Assembly: GCF_902635505.1 (NCBI RefSeq)
Contig: NC_045428.1
Span: 216,684,301 to 216,748,300 of the forward strand
Origin: Sarcophilus harrisii
Lineage: Eukaryota; Chordata; Mammalia; Dasyuromorphia; Dasyuridae
DNA: 64,000 nucleotides
Reading direction: 5' to 3'
Below the pieces are notes generated by a model. That model did no database searches. It was not told where the DNA came from and worked only from the letters and a program-made list of their open reading frames with translations. This document shows positions 47,301 through 60,363 of this stretch, in pieces. Each line of letters opens with the position of its first letter. The first letter of the stretch is position 1. The position numbers and the translations under genes were made by a program.

Positions 47301-50187
47301 GAATGAAACTAGAACTTTAAAAAATGAAAAGGAGAATCAAATGAAAGAGAAATTAGAGAAACAATATTATTTTGCCCATCCCAAGTCAATGTCACATAAC
47401 CCACAGGCACATCACCCAAAAACAGACTCCTAGACTAATGGAGGAGTGGGGCAACAATAGTCCCACTCAGAAAAGAAAGGAACAGGCACTAAACAACTCC
47501 TAAGAAAAACTCGTGACCAGATGGATTTACATGAATTTTACCAAACATTTGTTAAACATCATCTCTAATGCTATATAAATTATTTGACAAATAGGGAAAT
47601 GAAGATCCACTGACAGATGGAAACAGAGAAAGAAAACAAGATCAACTCCAAACCAATATATTAGAAGATTATAGAAAATCATCTCCAAGATAAATAATTA
47701 AGTGATCAAGGATTTAATAACAGAAATGGTATTGGTCTAATATTAGGAAAACTATCAATATAATTGGCCATGGGCAATAAATCAAACAAAACCATATGAT
47801 CATCCTAATAGATGCAGAAAAGCATTTGATAAAATCCAAGATCATCTCATTGAAAACAATTTGAGAGTATGAGAACAAATGGACTTTTCCTTAAAATAAT
47901 CTACATCTATTTAAAACCATCAGTAAGCATCATATGTAATGGAGACAAATTGCAACCATTCCAATAATCTGAGCGAAACAAATGCCTTACCATCACCGTT
48001 ACTATTTAATAATATTGAAACGCTATTTAGCAATAAAGAGCTGAGGAAAAGAGATTAAAGGAACAGAATAGGCAATGAGGAAACCAAATCACCTTTATTG
48101 ATGACATAGATGTATACTTAGAGAACGTCCTAGAGATTCTGCTAAAAGTTATTAGGAAGAATCCAACTTTAGCAAAGTTAAGTTAATATAAATAAACCCA
48201 CAAGTCATCAGCATTCTTATATACCACTAATAAAACCAACAGTCAGAGTTGCAGAAATCAATGAAGTAAATTTACCGATAATATAAAATATTTAGGAATC
48301 TATCGCCAAGTAAAAATTGCAACCAAGAGCAAAAACACAGACCACTTTTCACACAAATTAAGTCCGATCTAAATCCAATAATCGGTGTAAATATTAGTTT
48401 GCCTGGATAGGGCGAGCAAATATAATAAAAGCATGACAATATTACCTAAACTAATCTATTTATTTAGCGCTACCCATCAGACTCCCAAAACCTATTTTAA
48501 TGAAAGCTAACAACAAAGTTCATAGGAAAACAAAATATTCAGAATTTAAGGAATTAAATGAAAAAAATCAAATGATGGTGGCTTAGCCTACTAGATCTAA
48601 AATTATATTATATATGTTACCAAACCATTTATATCACAAGGAATAGATTAGCCGACTCAGATTAGTCTATGGATAAAACAGTCAATAAATACAGCAACCT
48701 AGTCTTCGATTAAACCCAAAGATCCCAGCTTTGGGATAAGAACCATTGTTGATAAAAATTACAGAAAATTGGAAACTAATATATAGAAATTAGTATTGAT
48801 CATACTTAACGCTTGTACACCAAGATAAGGCCAAAATGGGTTTTCAAGAAATTCTAGGGCATAAAGTGAAATGAAATTATTAATAAATTAGAGGTTACAG
48901 ATGGTGCTCATTCTATTCTGTGGAAGGGAAGGTCTTTGCGACTTAAAGTAGAAACTAGAGACTTATTACTGATCACAAAATAAATTTGATTATACTCAAC
49001 CAAAGTTTTTGTACAAACAAAACTAATGCAGACAAGATTAGAAGGGAAGCAATAAATTGGGAAAATATTTTTACAGTCAAAGGTTCTGATAAAGGCCCAT
49101 TTCCAAAATATTATATAGAGAATTAACTTCAATTTATAAAAATCGTCATTCTCCAATTGAAAAATGGTCAAAGGATATGAACAGACAATTTTGATGAAGA
49201 AATTGAAACTATTTGAATACAGTGATGCCCAAGTCATTATTTAATCAGAGAATAAAAATTAAGACAACTCTAGAGTATACTACACACCTGATTTGGCTGC
49301 GATGACAGGAAAATAATACGATTATGGAGGGGATGCGAAAACTGGGACACTTTTGATTTCTATTGTTGGTGAGTTTTGTGAACGAATCCAACCATTTTGG
49401 GAGAGTAGTTTGGAACTGTTCAAAAAAATATCAAACCAGCATACCCTTTGATCCAGAAATATTTACCTGGGATTATATCCTAAAGAGATTATAGTATGGA
49501 AAGGGACCTGTATGTGCATCGAAATGTTTGTGGCAGCCCTTGTAGTGGTTATTAAAACTGGAAACTGAATGGATGCTTAATTGAAGGAATTAATAATAAA
49601 TTGTAAAGGAAAATTATGGAATATTACTGTTCTGTAAGAAATGAATCCACAGGATAATTTCCAGAAAAGGCCTGAGAGACATGGATGAACATTGGAGTCA
49701 AATTAGAGCAGGACCAGGAGATCATTATATACTCAACAACAATATTGATGATGACCAGCCCCTGATGGATCGTGCCTTCCTCAGCAACAAGATCAACTAA
49801 ATTATTTCTAATGGAGTGTAATGAACTGAATCATTATGCCTAGAAAAAGAACTTGGGAGATGACTAAAACCATTACATTGAATTCTAATCCCTACATTAT
49901 GCACACACACCTGCATTTTTGATTTCCTTCACAAGCTAATTGTATACTAGAGTCTGATTCTTTTGTACAAGGAAATAACGTTTTGGTCATGTATACTTAT
50001 TGTGAAAATCAATCGAGATTTTAATATATTTAACATCTACTATCATCCTGCCATCTAGGGAGGTGGGGGGTGTAAGAGTGAAAAATTGGAACAAGGAGGT
50101 TTGGTAATCATATGCCAAAGTTACCCATGTATATATCCTGTAAATAAAAGGCTATTAAATAAAAATAAAAAAAAAAGAAAAGAAAAT
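44393..50187 (+). mobile_element. Long L1, sense (about 5.8 kb)
   Basis: A GC-rich 5' UTR-like start (44393-44640) leads to an ORF1-like ATG at 44645 (MNKKMKRMIDSLYAEKEQ). ORF1-type sequence runs to about 45680, a purine-rich stretch to about 46400, then ORF2-like sequence with reverse transcriptase text near 47810 (atagatgcagaaaagcattt) and 47938 (aatggagacaaattgcaac). A 3' UTR follows with caggaccaggagatcattat (49709) and an A-rich tail to 50187. ORF2 has many breaks, so the element looks inactive. No target-site duplication was found. Confidence 0.8.
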
Positions 50188-50232
50188 TATCGTGTATGAT
50201 ACTTTCTCTTTAACATCTCTCTTAAACTCAAG
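50188..50232 (+). pseudogene. Candidate exon A, module 12, 5' part lost
   Basis: The remnant ends CTCAAG|GTATATTC, followed by the standard post-A intron (tactattagtgggatttcac). Everything upstream of about 50188 is L1 tail, so the acceptor and exon start are gone. Confidence 0.45.
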
Positions 50233-50865
50233 GTATATTCATGTACTATTAGTGGGATTTCACAGAACGCAGACAAGTTAAAATAATAGAAGTATAACCA
50301 CCTTCCCCCACCTAATACCTGCCATCTCTTTATTCTCACTCTACCTGCTCGAGGGTATATTAGGCTATGGTAAAAAACATCAACTTATGATCAACAACAA
50401 TTTAATATTTATTATTTTTTTACTTTGAAACCTGAAGATGCCGAAATGCCTGACAAGTTGGAAAGATTATGTGAAGAAATTAGTAGATTATCAAACCCAA
50501 AATATTAGTACTTCGAAATTGAAGAGTATGATGAAGTAAATAATTAATTGTAGAACCTATTTTGGCGAACACACAAAAAAAAGAAATTAGAGGGTATGCA
50601 TTGATTTATTACGACTATAAGAGAAAACTTCATGTTCAGAGTTAAAAGTGAAGTATTATAAGGATTTCAGATGATTAAAAAGAATGTTAAAGTTGAGACA
50701 CAAGCAAATGACCACAACATGTCAATTATTATAGTGGATGTCTAAGAATGAAATCCAATGGAACAAAGTCATTCGTTATCTATGGGAAAACTGGATAGAA
50801 GCTGAGCCCTCTGATGTGAATTTTCCCATTTAAACTATAACAATGCTAAGCTTTTTATTTTTCAG
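50233..50865. other. Intron, module 12
   Basis: The conserved intronic block is at about 50435-50590 and contains the frame EMPDKLERLCEEISRL before a stop. No other feature was seen. Confidence 0.4.
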
Positions 50866-50965
50866 AGAAAATGAATTTGAACAACAAAAACTCCTATTAA
50901 AAGATCGCCTTTGAAGACAAATGTACATCTTTCTTTCTGAACCAGAAAAAGAAATGTGTTTCATG
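50866..50965 (+). pseudogene. Candidate exon C, module 12, single stop
   Basis: The acceptor is tatttttcag and the donor TTCATG|GTGAGA. The phase is right (1 + 33 codons). It reads ENEFEQQKLLLKDRL, one TGA at 50912-50914, then RQMYIFLSEPEKEMCFM. With only one defect this is the least damaged of the broken C exons. TGA could be a point change from an Arg or Trp codon. Confidence 0.45.
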
Positions 50966-51179
50966 GTGAGAAAGTCCAATCTATATATTTCCTATTTGAA
51001 TTACAAGGATTTTTTCATGACTGATTTTGTGTAGTAATTCTGAAATTTTCTAGAAATACAGGGATGTACAAATTACACATTAAATAATAGAGGAAACTGG
51101 AGCTCATTTCATGGCCATAATGACAGAAAGATGGTTTTCAACATTCCATTTTTAGGAATTTGAGTTCAAAGTTTTCCTT

Positions 51180-52392
51180 CCCTTTATCCTTTTAATCCTC
51201 CCCTTCCTGAAGAGAGAAATCAATCTGATATATTTTCATTTTTGAATTTATTTCCATATTTCTATGTTGTGATAGAGAAATCGAATGACAAAAAGAAAAA
51301 ACAATTAAAATGAAAAATCAAATAATAAAAAACAAAGTTGAAAATAGTATGCTGGAGATTTGCATTTAGTGTCCATAGTTAACCTTCTCTGATATAGATG
51401 ACATTTTCCATTCTAAGTTCATGGAAATTGTCTTATATCAGTTGAATTACTGAGAGGACAAGCTTATCATAGATGATCAAGCATAATCTTGCTGTTATTA
51501 TGTACAATGTCTTTTGATTCTGCCTTCACTGCCCTGTTGTCATGTTTGAGTAGAGTTTCAAATTGCTCTGCAGAATGTCTAGCTCAATACACAACTCACT
51601 AACATATTAGTGTCCCTGTGTTTTCCCACATCCACTCAAATATTATCTTTTCCAGTCATCATAGCCAATCTGAAATGTGAAGGAGCATTTTAGAAAGAGT
51701 TTTTCTTGCATTTCTGTAAAGAGTGAATGGAATAAGTCCAATGGACTACTGATGGTTTAATTTTTGTTTGAAAATTTTCTGTTTATGTTTTGACCATTTA
51801 TCAATTAAGGAAAGACTTGCATTCTATAAATTTGACTCTTTTTTTCAGAATTACTGCCATAAATTGTTTCTACCCGCTTCCTGCTTCTCTTCTAATTTTG
51901 ATTGCTTTGGTTGCATTTGTGCAAAAACTTTTTAATTTTATGTCATCAAAATTATCCATTTTGCATGTCAAAATGTTGTCTAGTTCTTCTTTGGTTATAA
52001 ATTCTTTCCCTCACCAAAGAGCTGAGAGGTGGTTAAATTCACTCCTTGTTCTCCTAATTTCTTATAGGTAACATCCTTGTCCAAATCACGAACCCATTTT
52101 TGACCTTTATTCTGATATTGGTTGTTAGATGCTGGTCAGTGCCACATTCGACTATGCTATTTTTCAATTTCCCAGCAATCTTTATCAGATAGTGAGTTCT
52201 TATCAGGTTGAGCTTGGAATCCTCTTGTTTTTTCTCAAATACTAGATTACTATGTTCATTGATTATTGTGTCTTGTAGACCTCACCTATTACACTCAACC
52301 GATACCAATCGTTTTGATGACCATTGCTTCATAATATGGTTTTAATCTGTATGGCTAGGCAGGTTTCATTATATTTTTTCCCATTAATTCCT
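51180..52392 (-). mobile_element. L1 3' UTR and ORF2 3' part, antisense
   Basis: The order is 3' UTR (atttccatatttctatgttg, gaaaatagtatgctgg), then ORF2 end: aattatccattttgcatgtc, cccagcaatctttatcagat, ttttgatgaccattgcttc. It is cut at about 52392 by a younger L1 and resumes at 53006 (ttcttgaccctttgttgaa), running on into D2 copy 2 at 53126. Confidence 0.75.
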
Positions 52393-53005
52393 TCTTCTTT
52401 TTTTATTTAATAGCCTTTTATTTACAGGATATATATATGGGTAAATTTCATAAATACTAACAATTGCCAAACCTCTTGTTCCAATTTTTCACCTCTACCC
52501 CCACCCTCCCTAAACAGCAGGATGACCAGTAGATGTTGGGGCCATTAAATATAACTTAGATACACAATAAGTATACATGACCAAAACATTATTCTTTGCT
52601 GTACAAAAGAATCAGACCTGAATTGTACACCATTGGTGAAGGAAATCAAAAATGCAGGTGTGCATAACTATAGGATTGGGAATTCAATGTATTAGTTTTT
52701 AGTCATCTCCCAGAGTTCTTTTTCTGGGTATAGCTAGTTCAGTCTATTACTGCTCCATTAGAAATGATTTGGTTGATCTCGTTGCTGAGATGGCCTGATC
52801 CATCAGAACTGGTCATCATCTAGTATTGTTGTTGAAGTATATAATGATCTCCTGGTCCTGCCTATTCTCACTCAGCATCAGTTCGTGTAAGTCTCTCCAG
52901 GCCTTTCTGAAATCATCCTGTTGGTCCCAGATGTAATAGAATCAGAAGGTAAAATAGGCATTGAAAGAATTCATCGAACACCTTCTGAAAGAAACCCTAA
53001 AATAA
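52393..53005 (-). mobile_element. Twin-primed (5'-inverted) short L1, antisense
   Basis: 52393-52920 is the L1 3' UTR read backwards, starting with a T-rich tail (tttatttaatagcctttta) and matching 49700-50180 reversed. It switches at about 52928 to sense ORF1 text (cagatgtaatagaatcagaa) matching 45307-45370. It sits inside the older antisense L1 with ccttctt on both sides. This is the structure left by twin priming. Confidence 0.8.
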
Positions 53006-53340
53006 AAATCCCTTCTTATTCTTGACCCTTTGTTGAATTCAGTTGAATTTTGTTATTTTTTCTGCCTTTAAAAAGTAATTTTTAGTAGTATGATTTATAT
53101 GATATTGAATCATTAGATTACTTAAGGGGGAGTGGTCATTTTTATTATATTAGCTGGGTCCCTCCATAAGCAATTGCTATTTTTCCATTTGTATAGATCT
53201 AATTTGAATTCTGTGAAAAGTATTGTAATTATGCTCAATAACTCTAGATTTGTCTTGGACAATTATATGATGATAGAATATGGATACTTTATCTTCTGTA
53301 ACATCTCTGGCATTTATTCCTTTCTGTTCATAGCAAAACA
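53006..53340 (-). mobile_element. Continuation of the older antisense L1
   Basis: It resumes ORF2 at ttcttgaccctttgttgaa after the twin-primed insertion and runs through 53126 without a break in L1 order to about 53340. Confidence 0.7.
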
Positions 53341-54365
53341 GCTTACACATGGATTGTGTGTTGTGTGGCGCACACCATTACTTTGCCCAGCCTCTAAATT
53401 AAGTATGGCTTTTAAAGAAATTAAAATTGTATTCATTTAGTTTTATTTTTTTTAATCTACCACAGTTAGGACTAGTATCCTACCTCTGAGATCTCTATAT
53501 ACATCAGCTAAGAAACTATAATTTACAGCAACAGTGAGAGAAAAATAGAAGCTCAACTAGCAAACTAGCTAATGCATTGAAAAATTTTGTAAATAATTAG
53601 TATTTGGGAAGTTAGATGGCAATGGTGGCTAGAGTATTGGGCCCTGGAGTCAGAAGGATTGCAGTTCAACCAGACTTAGACAATCTTTTCTTCCTGACAC
53701 TCAAACAAATCAGACTGCTCTTGAAAAGAAAAAATAGGAGGCACCTTGAACTTTCTTTGTATCTTTGCACCTTTCAAAGAAAGACCAGCAGTCTCTTCTT
53801 GCATCCTTTTGAAAGTCCAGATTTTGTGATGAATTGTAGGGACTCAGCAAAATTCCAGCAGATGAGTGGGCAGGATTCTTCTATGCTTCTTTCCTTTGTA
53901 CCACTGGACAAATGTAGTTTGGAACACATTCTCCAATGGTTTCATAAAAGGTTTACCTCTATAAAGTTTGGTAATCAAAAAGTTAAGACCTAATGCCGCC
54001 TCCTTTATTTGACTGAATTTTAGAAGTTATCTAAAATCCATATTGTATTTTTATTTTATTTTTATTTTATTTTTATTAAGGCAGTTTAGGCGATCGGTAC
54101 AAAATCATCCAATTAGTAAGTGTTGGAGTGTAAACTAGATTTAAATTTATTAGTAGTCTATCCACTGTACCATAGATGCCCCTCATGTTGCATGTTTCTG
54201 AGGAGAGGAGCTTAATAGAAATGATTACCCACATAGAAATCTTTCCTTGCTCTGAAAAATACTACTAGGATATAAGTTTATAGTAACTGAAGTCATAATT
54301 TTGGCATTGCTTTTTAAAATATGTATTTTATTTTGTTCTTTCTAAAAATCTTTTTCCCCTTTCAG

Positions 54366-54473
54366 GAAATAAAATTTACTCCAGAAGAGGCAAACTTTGA
54401 GGAAAAAAATGACAAATAAAGAAAATGAAACATCAATCAAAGTTCTTTCTTCTGGCCCTCTATGGTACCCTGG
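54366..54473 (+). pseudogene. Candidate exon A, module 13 (copy of module 9)
   Basis: It is identical to 37957-38064, including the stop at codon 18. Confidence 0.45.
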
Positions 54474-55054
54474 GTACACACGTCCTACTAGTGGAATTTC
54501 ACAATGGTAGAATTTCTTTAGGAGACAAAAAGGGAAAATATCCTGGTGAAGTTATAAAAATTACAACATACAGTCCCTATATTGTGTTCAGTCCTTTACT
54601 GGGAATATACCAAACTGAATGTCTGTGGAAACAGATTATATTCAGATAACATTTGTAGTGATAATTCTTTTGTCATTCCAAAGCTCTTGAGTTGATTTAA
54701 AACAGTCCGTATGAGAAAAGGAAACAGGCTGGAAAGAATTTTGTGAATTATTTATGAGCACAAAAGATCAAACTAGAATAAAAGAGTATCCATTATTTGG
54801 GGAACCACCCACAATGGAATATTTATATTTAGAATTAAAAGATACAGTGATGAATGGACAAATGTTCAGTGAACAATAAGGCCAAGTGAATGGTATGGAG
54901 TTGGGGTAATATTATGAGATGTCAATGAATGGAATCTAGAATACCTGATTGACTAGTTCGCCAGGCCGAAAGTCAGTCAAAAGCCTAGACTCTTGATATC
55001 CAAGTCAGTATTTAGAGAATTTAAAATACTCATTGTTCTGGTTTTGTTATTCAG

Positions 55055-55149
55055 GAATCTGTATTCAAAAGTTAGGAAACTGACCAAAATAGCAATTTCA
55101 AGAGAAAACAGAGAAATTTCTGGAATGGCTTAAAGAGATGTGTGTTGTG
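55055..55149 (+). pseudogene. Candidate exon C, module 13 (copy of module 9)
   Basis: It is identical to 38646-38740, with the same internal frame change. Confidence 0.45.
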
Positions 55150-57822
55150 GTAAGAAAAATCCAATTCATGCATACTTTTCCCATTTCAATTTACAAGGAT
55201 TATCAGTCTTTTTTTGTGTATTCTTGAAATGTTTATGATGGTTTGAGGAACAAAAAGAAAGGAAATAAAAGCAATGCCTCCAACATTTTTTTTGCAGATG
55301 TTTTGCAGCAAGACGATAAATCCTATTCCTATGAATTTGAATTGCAAAATTTTTTTCAAAACCTTTGTAAATAGTATTCTTTCAATTAGGCCATAACAGT
55401 ATATATTCTCCATTATTACAAACCTCTGCTCTAGTGTCAAGATTTGAAATATATAAATATGGTATAGAAGGTATTAATTGCATTGTGGAATATGTAGTGT
55501 TTATTGATAATATGCACCTCAGATTCACAATAAATCTCTTTGGGACCACTGAATAAGTTCTCTGCAATGAAAGCATGCATGCATACAAGTTATTATATAC
55601 ATATACATAGCTACACAAGTATACCTGCCTCATGCTTCATGACAACAGTTCAGTACAACTCTGCCAATATTAGATTTGCATCTGACAAGTTATGTATGCA
55701 GCATTTCAGTCTGTAGCATATGTCCTCTACTCAATGGAGGGATCCAGATTTGTTTTCCTGTTTCTAGGCTAAGGCTAGATTTCACCCAGTAAAAGAGAAT
55801 GCCAAACTTGGAGTGCTTTTTGTTCATTTACTGTAATTTTAGTTATATATATCTTACCTCAGTCTGCAGGAGTTCATAATCTTCCTACGCTGCTCTGTAT
55901 TTCAAATTGATTTATATCAACGTTTGTCTCAAATGAATAATTCTTCTGTCTCTAAAACCTAAAGGTTTTCCAGTTCTTCTCTTGCTTGATCTCAGCAATG
56001 TTGATAGCATGTTCATCTTATTCTAGACGTAGAGGTTTTCCTCTTTTCTCAAATTTTCATGACTGAGCTCCCATCTCTGAAGCTTCCTATTTGTTTCCTT
56101 TTTTTTTTATTTTTCAGTCCATGTGAGTTTCAGGATACCCACCTCTTGCACAGAGATGCCAATAATGGAGTGTGTCCTCAAAACTTAAGTTTTCTTCTTA
56201 ATTTCTTCCCTCCATATCTTCGGCTTCAGTGAATTTTATTTATTCTTATTTAATATATAACAATATTTTCTTGTCGTTTCTATTGTTTCTAATTTCATAA
56301 CATTTCCTTTCTATCCCTCATTCGACCGTATACTTTTCAGTGGATAAAAGCTTCTCCCTCATCCCCAGATGACGTGAAGAGTCTCTCCATTCTTCAAGGC
56401 CCTCCACTCCAATTCATTCTACCCTTACTCTAAATTTTAGTGATCTTTAAAAACACTGGTCTGAGTAAAGTTATTCTTATTCACTAAACTCAGAGTCTCC
56501 TGAGCGTGTTCACCCTGCCGTACAAAGACTTCATTCCACCTGGCCTCTTTCCATGCTATCAAACTTTCTTGGGATTTGTTCTTGTCCTGTATCTATAGAT
56601 ACCTGAGGCTTCTTGGTCTGTTTTTGTTGTTGTTGTTGTTGTTTTGTTTGTTTATTTTTTACTTTCCTGTTTTTTCCATTGAAAATACTTAATCTTAGGG
56701 CTTTACCCACCCACAATTTTTATAGCTCCGTACCACTCTACCACTTTGGACACAGCTGGAATTCCTTTCCAGGTACCCATTTCTGCCCCCTACCTTTTAT
56801 GCCACTGATCACTTCCTGGTCTACCCAGTTGTACACTTCTCATTTCTCTTCATGGGATTATGGTCCATCTCCGCTCTATAGGATTGGTGTCTTCCAGCTT
56901 TCTGTCCCAGTAATGTCTTTCTTGATTGCTGACTTCATCAGCGCTCAGTGTGAATAATTCTGTCCTGAAAGAAAACTTCCAAATCATTACTATCTAAGTA
57001 GAGCATTTCTCATGAGTTTCACAGTCAATCATCATCCACTCATCCCCAACACATCCAAAATGACTTCTCCCTAATTTGAGTATTCCACCTAATTTAGCCT
57101 GAAGTTTCCCATTAAGAAAACTCCTTTGCCCAGCTCTTACATTCAGAATGATTTCTGATCCATGACCTCCTCACAGATTTATATCTTCGACGTAGGTTTT
57201 CAGATCTTCTCACTTCTACCTCTGTATCTCTGACATTTGTTCCTTTCTCTCTACCCAAGGCGATACTATTTAAACTACTTCAGGATGCTTAGACTTCTTG
57301 CCTAGACTACTGAATTCACTAATTTTAGACAAAAGAAAAATCACTAAAAGCTGTTTTGCCAAAAATCATCATACAGTCTCTTTAGTGTCCCTCATATCTC
57401 TCTCTCTCTAAGAGATGATGTGAATACACACACTTTTACAAGGTGCTATTTTTAAACAATAATTGAGAAGAAGAAAAAGAAAATAAGGTAAAAAGTAACA
57501 CTCAACAAAACATGAAATGTAAGCAATATTGTTTTTCTTACCAATAGTGTCAATTCTTCCTGTGTGTCTCCTCAATAAGTGCTTACTCTAAAGATACAAA
57601 ATTGTTTGCATTGAGCTGAAGAGATTAAAGGAGAATTCTGAAGATACATTCCGTAGGATTTTTGTGTTTTGTATGTTGGCCAATTGGGTTCCAGAGCATC
57701 TATCTTAGAAATGTTTAGCCTTACAAAGTGGGAGACTGAAGAACGCTGAAATGATGATTCGTTCACCTGGGACTAAATTTGCTGAGAGAGTCAGTTCCTT
57801 CACTTTCATATATTTTTGTAGA

Positions 57823-57862
57823 AGAAGTAACATCTTTCTTGTTGAGGAAAGATGTTACTTCT
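57823..57862. other. Perfect 16-bp stem hairpin (second copy)
   Basis: It is identical to 41420-41459, with both arms and the loop unchanged. Confidence 0.9.
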
Positions 57863-58008
57863 GGACAAATTATTTTGATCAAAAGAAATTCATTTTAGGA
57901 ATATAAGTTTCAGAATAGGGCTCAGCGCTTTATAATAGATTTTCCCAAATGTGGTTTTGATCTTCTTTGCTGTATTGATGTATTGCTTATTTCATTGTTT
58001 TTGCACAG

Positions 58009-58116
58009 AAACATACTGAAGCTAATTTGGTGCACCATTGATATGGAAAAAAGGAAATGAAAATAAAAAACTAATTAGTTATGATATTGTAGTCTGACAC
58101 CCATCTTCAAAGCTAG
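58009..58116 (+). pseudogene. Candidate exon A, module 14 (copy of module 10)
   Basis: It is identical to 41606-41713, with the same early stop. Confidence 0.45.
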
Positions 58117-58736
58117 GTAAATTCATGTACTTTTTGTTAGGTTTAAGAATGGTGAACCCATCAAAACGATGGGCCAAGTCCTAAAATTAAAATAATAAGC
58201 ATGTATCCTAACCTTTCCCTTTCACCAAAAGGAGTATGTGTTATACAAACACAAAGAGAGGTGTGGTTTTCAGCTAATGTAGCCATTTTTTCTTTAAAAC
58301 TGAAACTCTAAAATTCTGGATGGCTGATGCTAGTCTCAAGAAATTTTAGATAATCAATATTAAAGCATAATTTCAGGAACTAAAATTGATAAGTATGGAA
58401 AAGGAAAATTCTGAAAAACTTTTGTGATTACTTCTTTGTGAGCACAATGCAACTGAGCAGAATAAAAAAGTGCATGTTTTACTAGCCATACACAAGGGAA
58501 AAAAGATGCTTTGAATTAAGAAATAATGTTCTATAGAAATGACAAATGTGTAAAACATTAGATGGACACACAAGAGAATAATATGTTAATATTATGTAGA
58601 ATTTTAATGAATAGAATCAAACAACACAGGTCTATCTAACTATATCAGTGCAAAAATTGGGATAAAAACCTTATTCTTGATATTCAAATCAGCATGCCTC
58701 TGCTTAAAAAGAATAATTTTTTTTTTTATTTTCTAG

Positions 58737-58831
58737 AGTCACTGAATTAATAAAATAAAAAATGGTATTAAGAATAGCTTGTCATTACAGAGCACAGAAG
58801 TTCTATAATGAAGTAAAAGAGATAAGGCCAT
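58737..58831 (+). pseudogene. Candidate exon C, module 14 (copy of module 10)
   Basis: It is identical to 42337-42431. The T run before the acceptor differs slightly in length. Confidence 0.4.
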
Positions 58832-59594
58832 GTGAGAGAATTGAATTCATGAGTATTTTCCCATTATAGTTCCCTTAAAGATTTATTCAGAAGCCGTTCA
58901 TCTGCAGTATCCTGGAAAATTATGGAGTGCAATGAGGAGAATGCAAGAAAAGCATAAATACAATGTCCTCAACTTAGTATGCTTCTTTTGGCAGAGTCAC
59001 CCTGTTTTTCAAACTTTTAAATCAGGCAATGATTCTTTCAATTGTGTATTTTCTAATATTGTATTCAATATTTCAATACAATTGAGTATTCAATAATGTG
59101 CTAATTTTCAAGTAGCATAGTATGTGTGTGTATAGAATCAGAAGGTAACAGTATTGCTCTTAAAATAACTTTTACTTAAAACATATCATTCTTCTTAGCT
59201 CTAAAAATTTGAAACATCAAAATCGCTAAGAAACTACTGACATCCATTATTTTGGGAGGAAGTATTTATAAATTTATTGACATATTAAGATTCATAACCC
59301 AGCCATTCTCAGATTCATAACACCTGTACCATCATTGACCAATTTACTGAATACAAAGATCATGCTCACACAATGTGTGTAATGTATTATGCACATATAT
59401 GTAATATAAACGCACATGCTTCATAAGGAAATAGTTGATGTTCCGTTTGAAAGGGATATTTTGAAAATGTCTTCTAATGACCTAATCTCCTTTCCAGATA
59501 TATATGTTTCTGATTAAAAATATCAGAAAAAAAGACAAAATATTCATCCAAAACTTGGCTTTTTGTTTCTCTCTGAATATATTTTTACTCATGG

Positions 59595-59676
59595 GAAAAC
59601 ACACTGAAATGAAAAACATATCTGAGGAAGAGAGTACTCTATAATCATTTAATCGTTTTTGCTCTCGGATGACCAG
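59595..59676 (+). pseudogene. Candidate exon A, module 15 (copy of module 11)
   Basis: It is identical to 43195-43276: stop present, acceptor AG changed, donor kept. Confidence 0.4.
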
Positions 59677-60266
59677 GTACATCAGTGCTTTCTGATTGGT
59701 AAGCAATCTTTTAGGAAAACAATACATGGCAGTATCATGAAGGAGTTAAAAAAATTAGCTATATTGCTCTCTGTCTCCTGTCATTCTTTATTAGCAATAT
59801 AATTAAATGGAAAAGGTATTATGCAAATGAATTAAAGGGAATTTAGCTCAAATGATAATTTAGTAGTAGTTTACTTCCAAAACCAGGAGAAGAGGAAGGC
59901 AAAATGACATTTCTTTGCAAATTGAAAAATTTCTAATGACCCACCCAAGAATAAAACAAAGATTGAAATTGATCATATAAGGAAAGAAATCCAGAAACAT
60001 CCAAAAAATAGAAGCAAAAAAAAGAGCATCCATGAATTTAGTAACCATACAGTGAGAGATCCCTATGCTTGAATTAAAAGAGAAATGTTGTACAGAGAGT
60101 AAGGAATAAACAAATGATAAAGTGAACTCACAAGGATTCATTGATAAGAAATTGTCAATATTATATAGATTTTATTGAATGGAAGCCACTAGGCTTAATT
60201 CCAGTCTTTCAGGAAAAGTACTCTCCATCCTGAAAACACAGAACCTGTTTGGTTTTTGTTTTCCAG

Positions 60267-60363
60267 AGAAACTAATTATGCAAAAGAGCTCCGGGAATTC
60301 CAAATATTTTTGGAAGAGAAAAGCCAATTATTTTTGCAGGAAGTTCAAAAAATAAGCTGTATG
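60267..60363 (+). CDS. Candidate exon C, module 15 (unidentified gene)
   Basis: It has a strong acceptor (ggtttttgttttccag) and donor (TGTATG|GTAAGAGA). The 97 bp give one base plus 32 open codons, starting ETNYAKELREFQIFLEE and ending LFLQEVQKISCM, a likely amphipathic helix. The paired A segment in this module (59595) is broken. It could splice from an A exon of another module, since all A exons leave the same phase. Confidence 0.5.

Noticed and set aside
50912-50914. TGA in exon C of module 12 as a selenocysteine codon
   Set aside because: I looked for and did not see any SECIS-like element nearby, and most sister exons in the array also carry ordinary decay.
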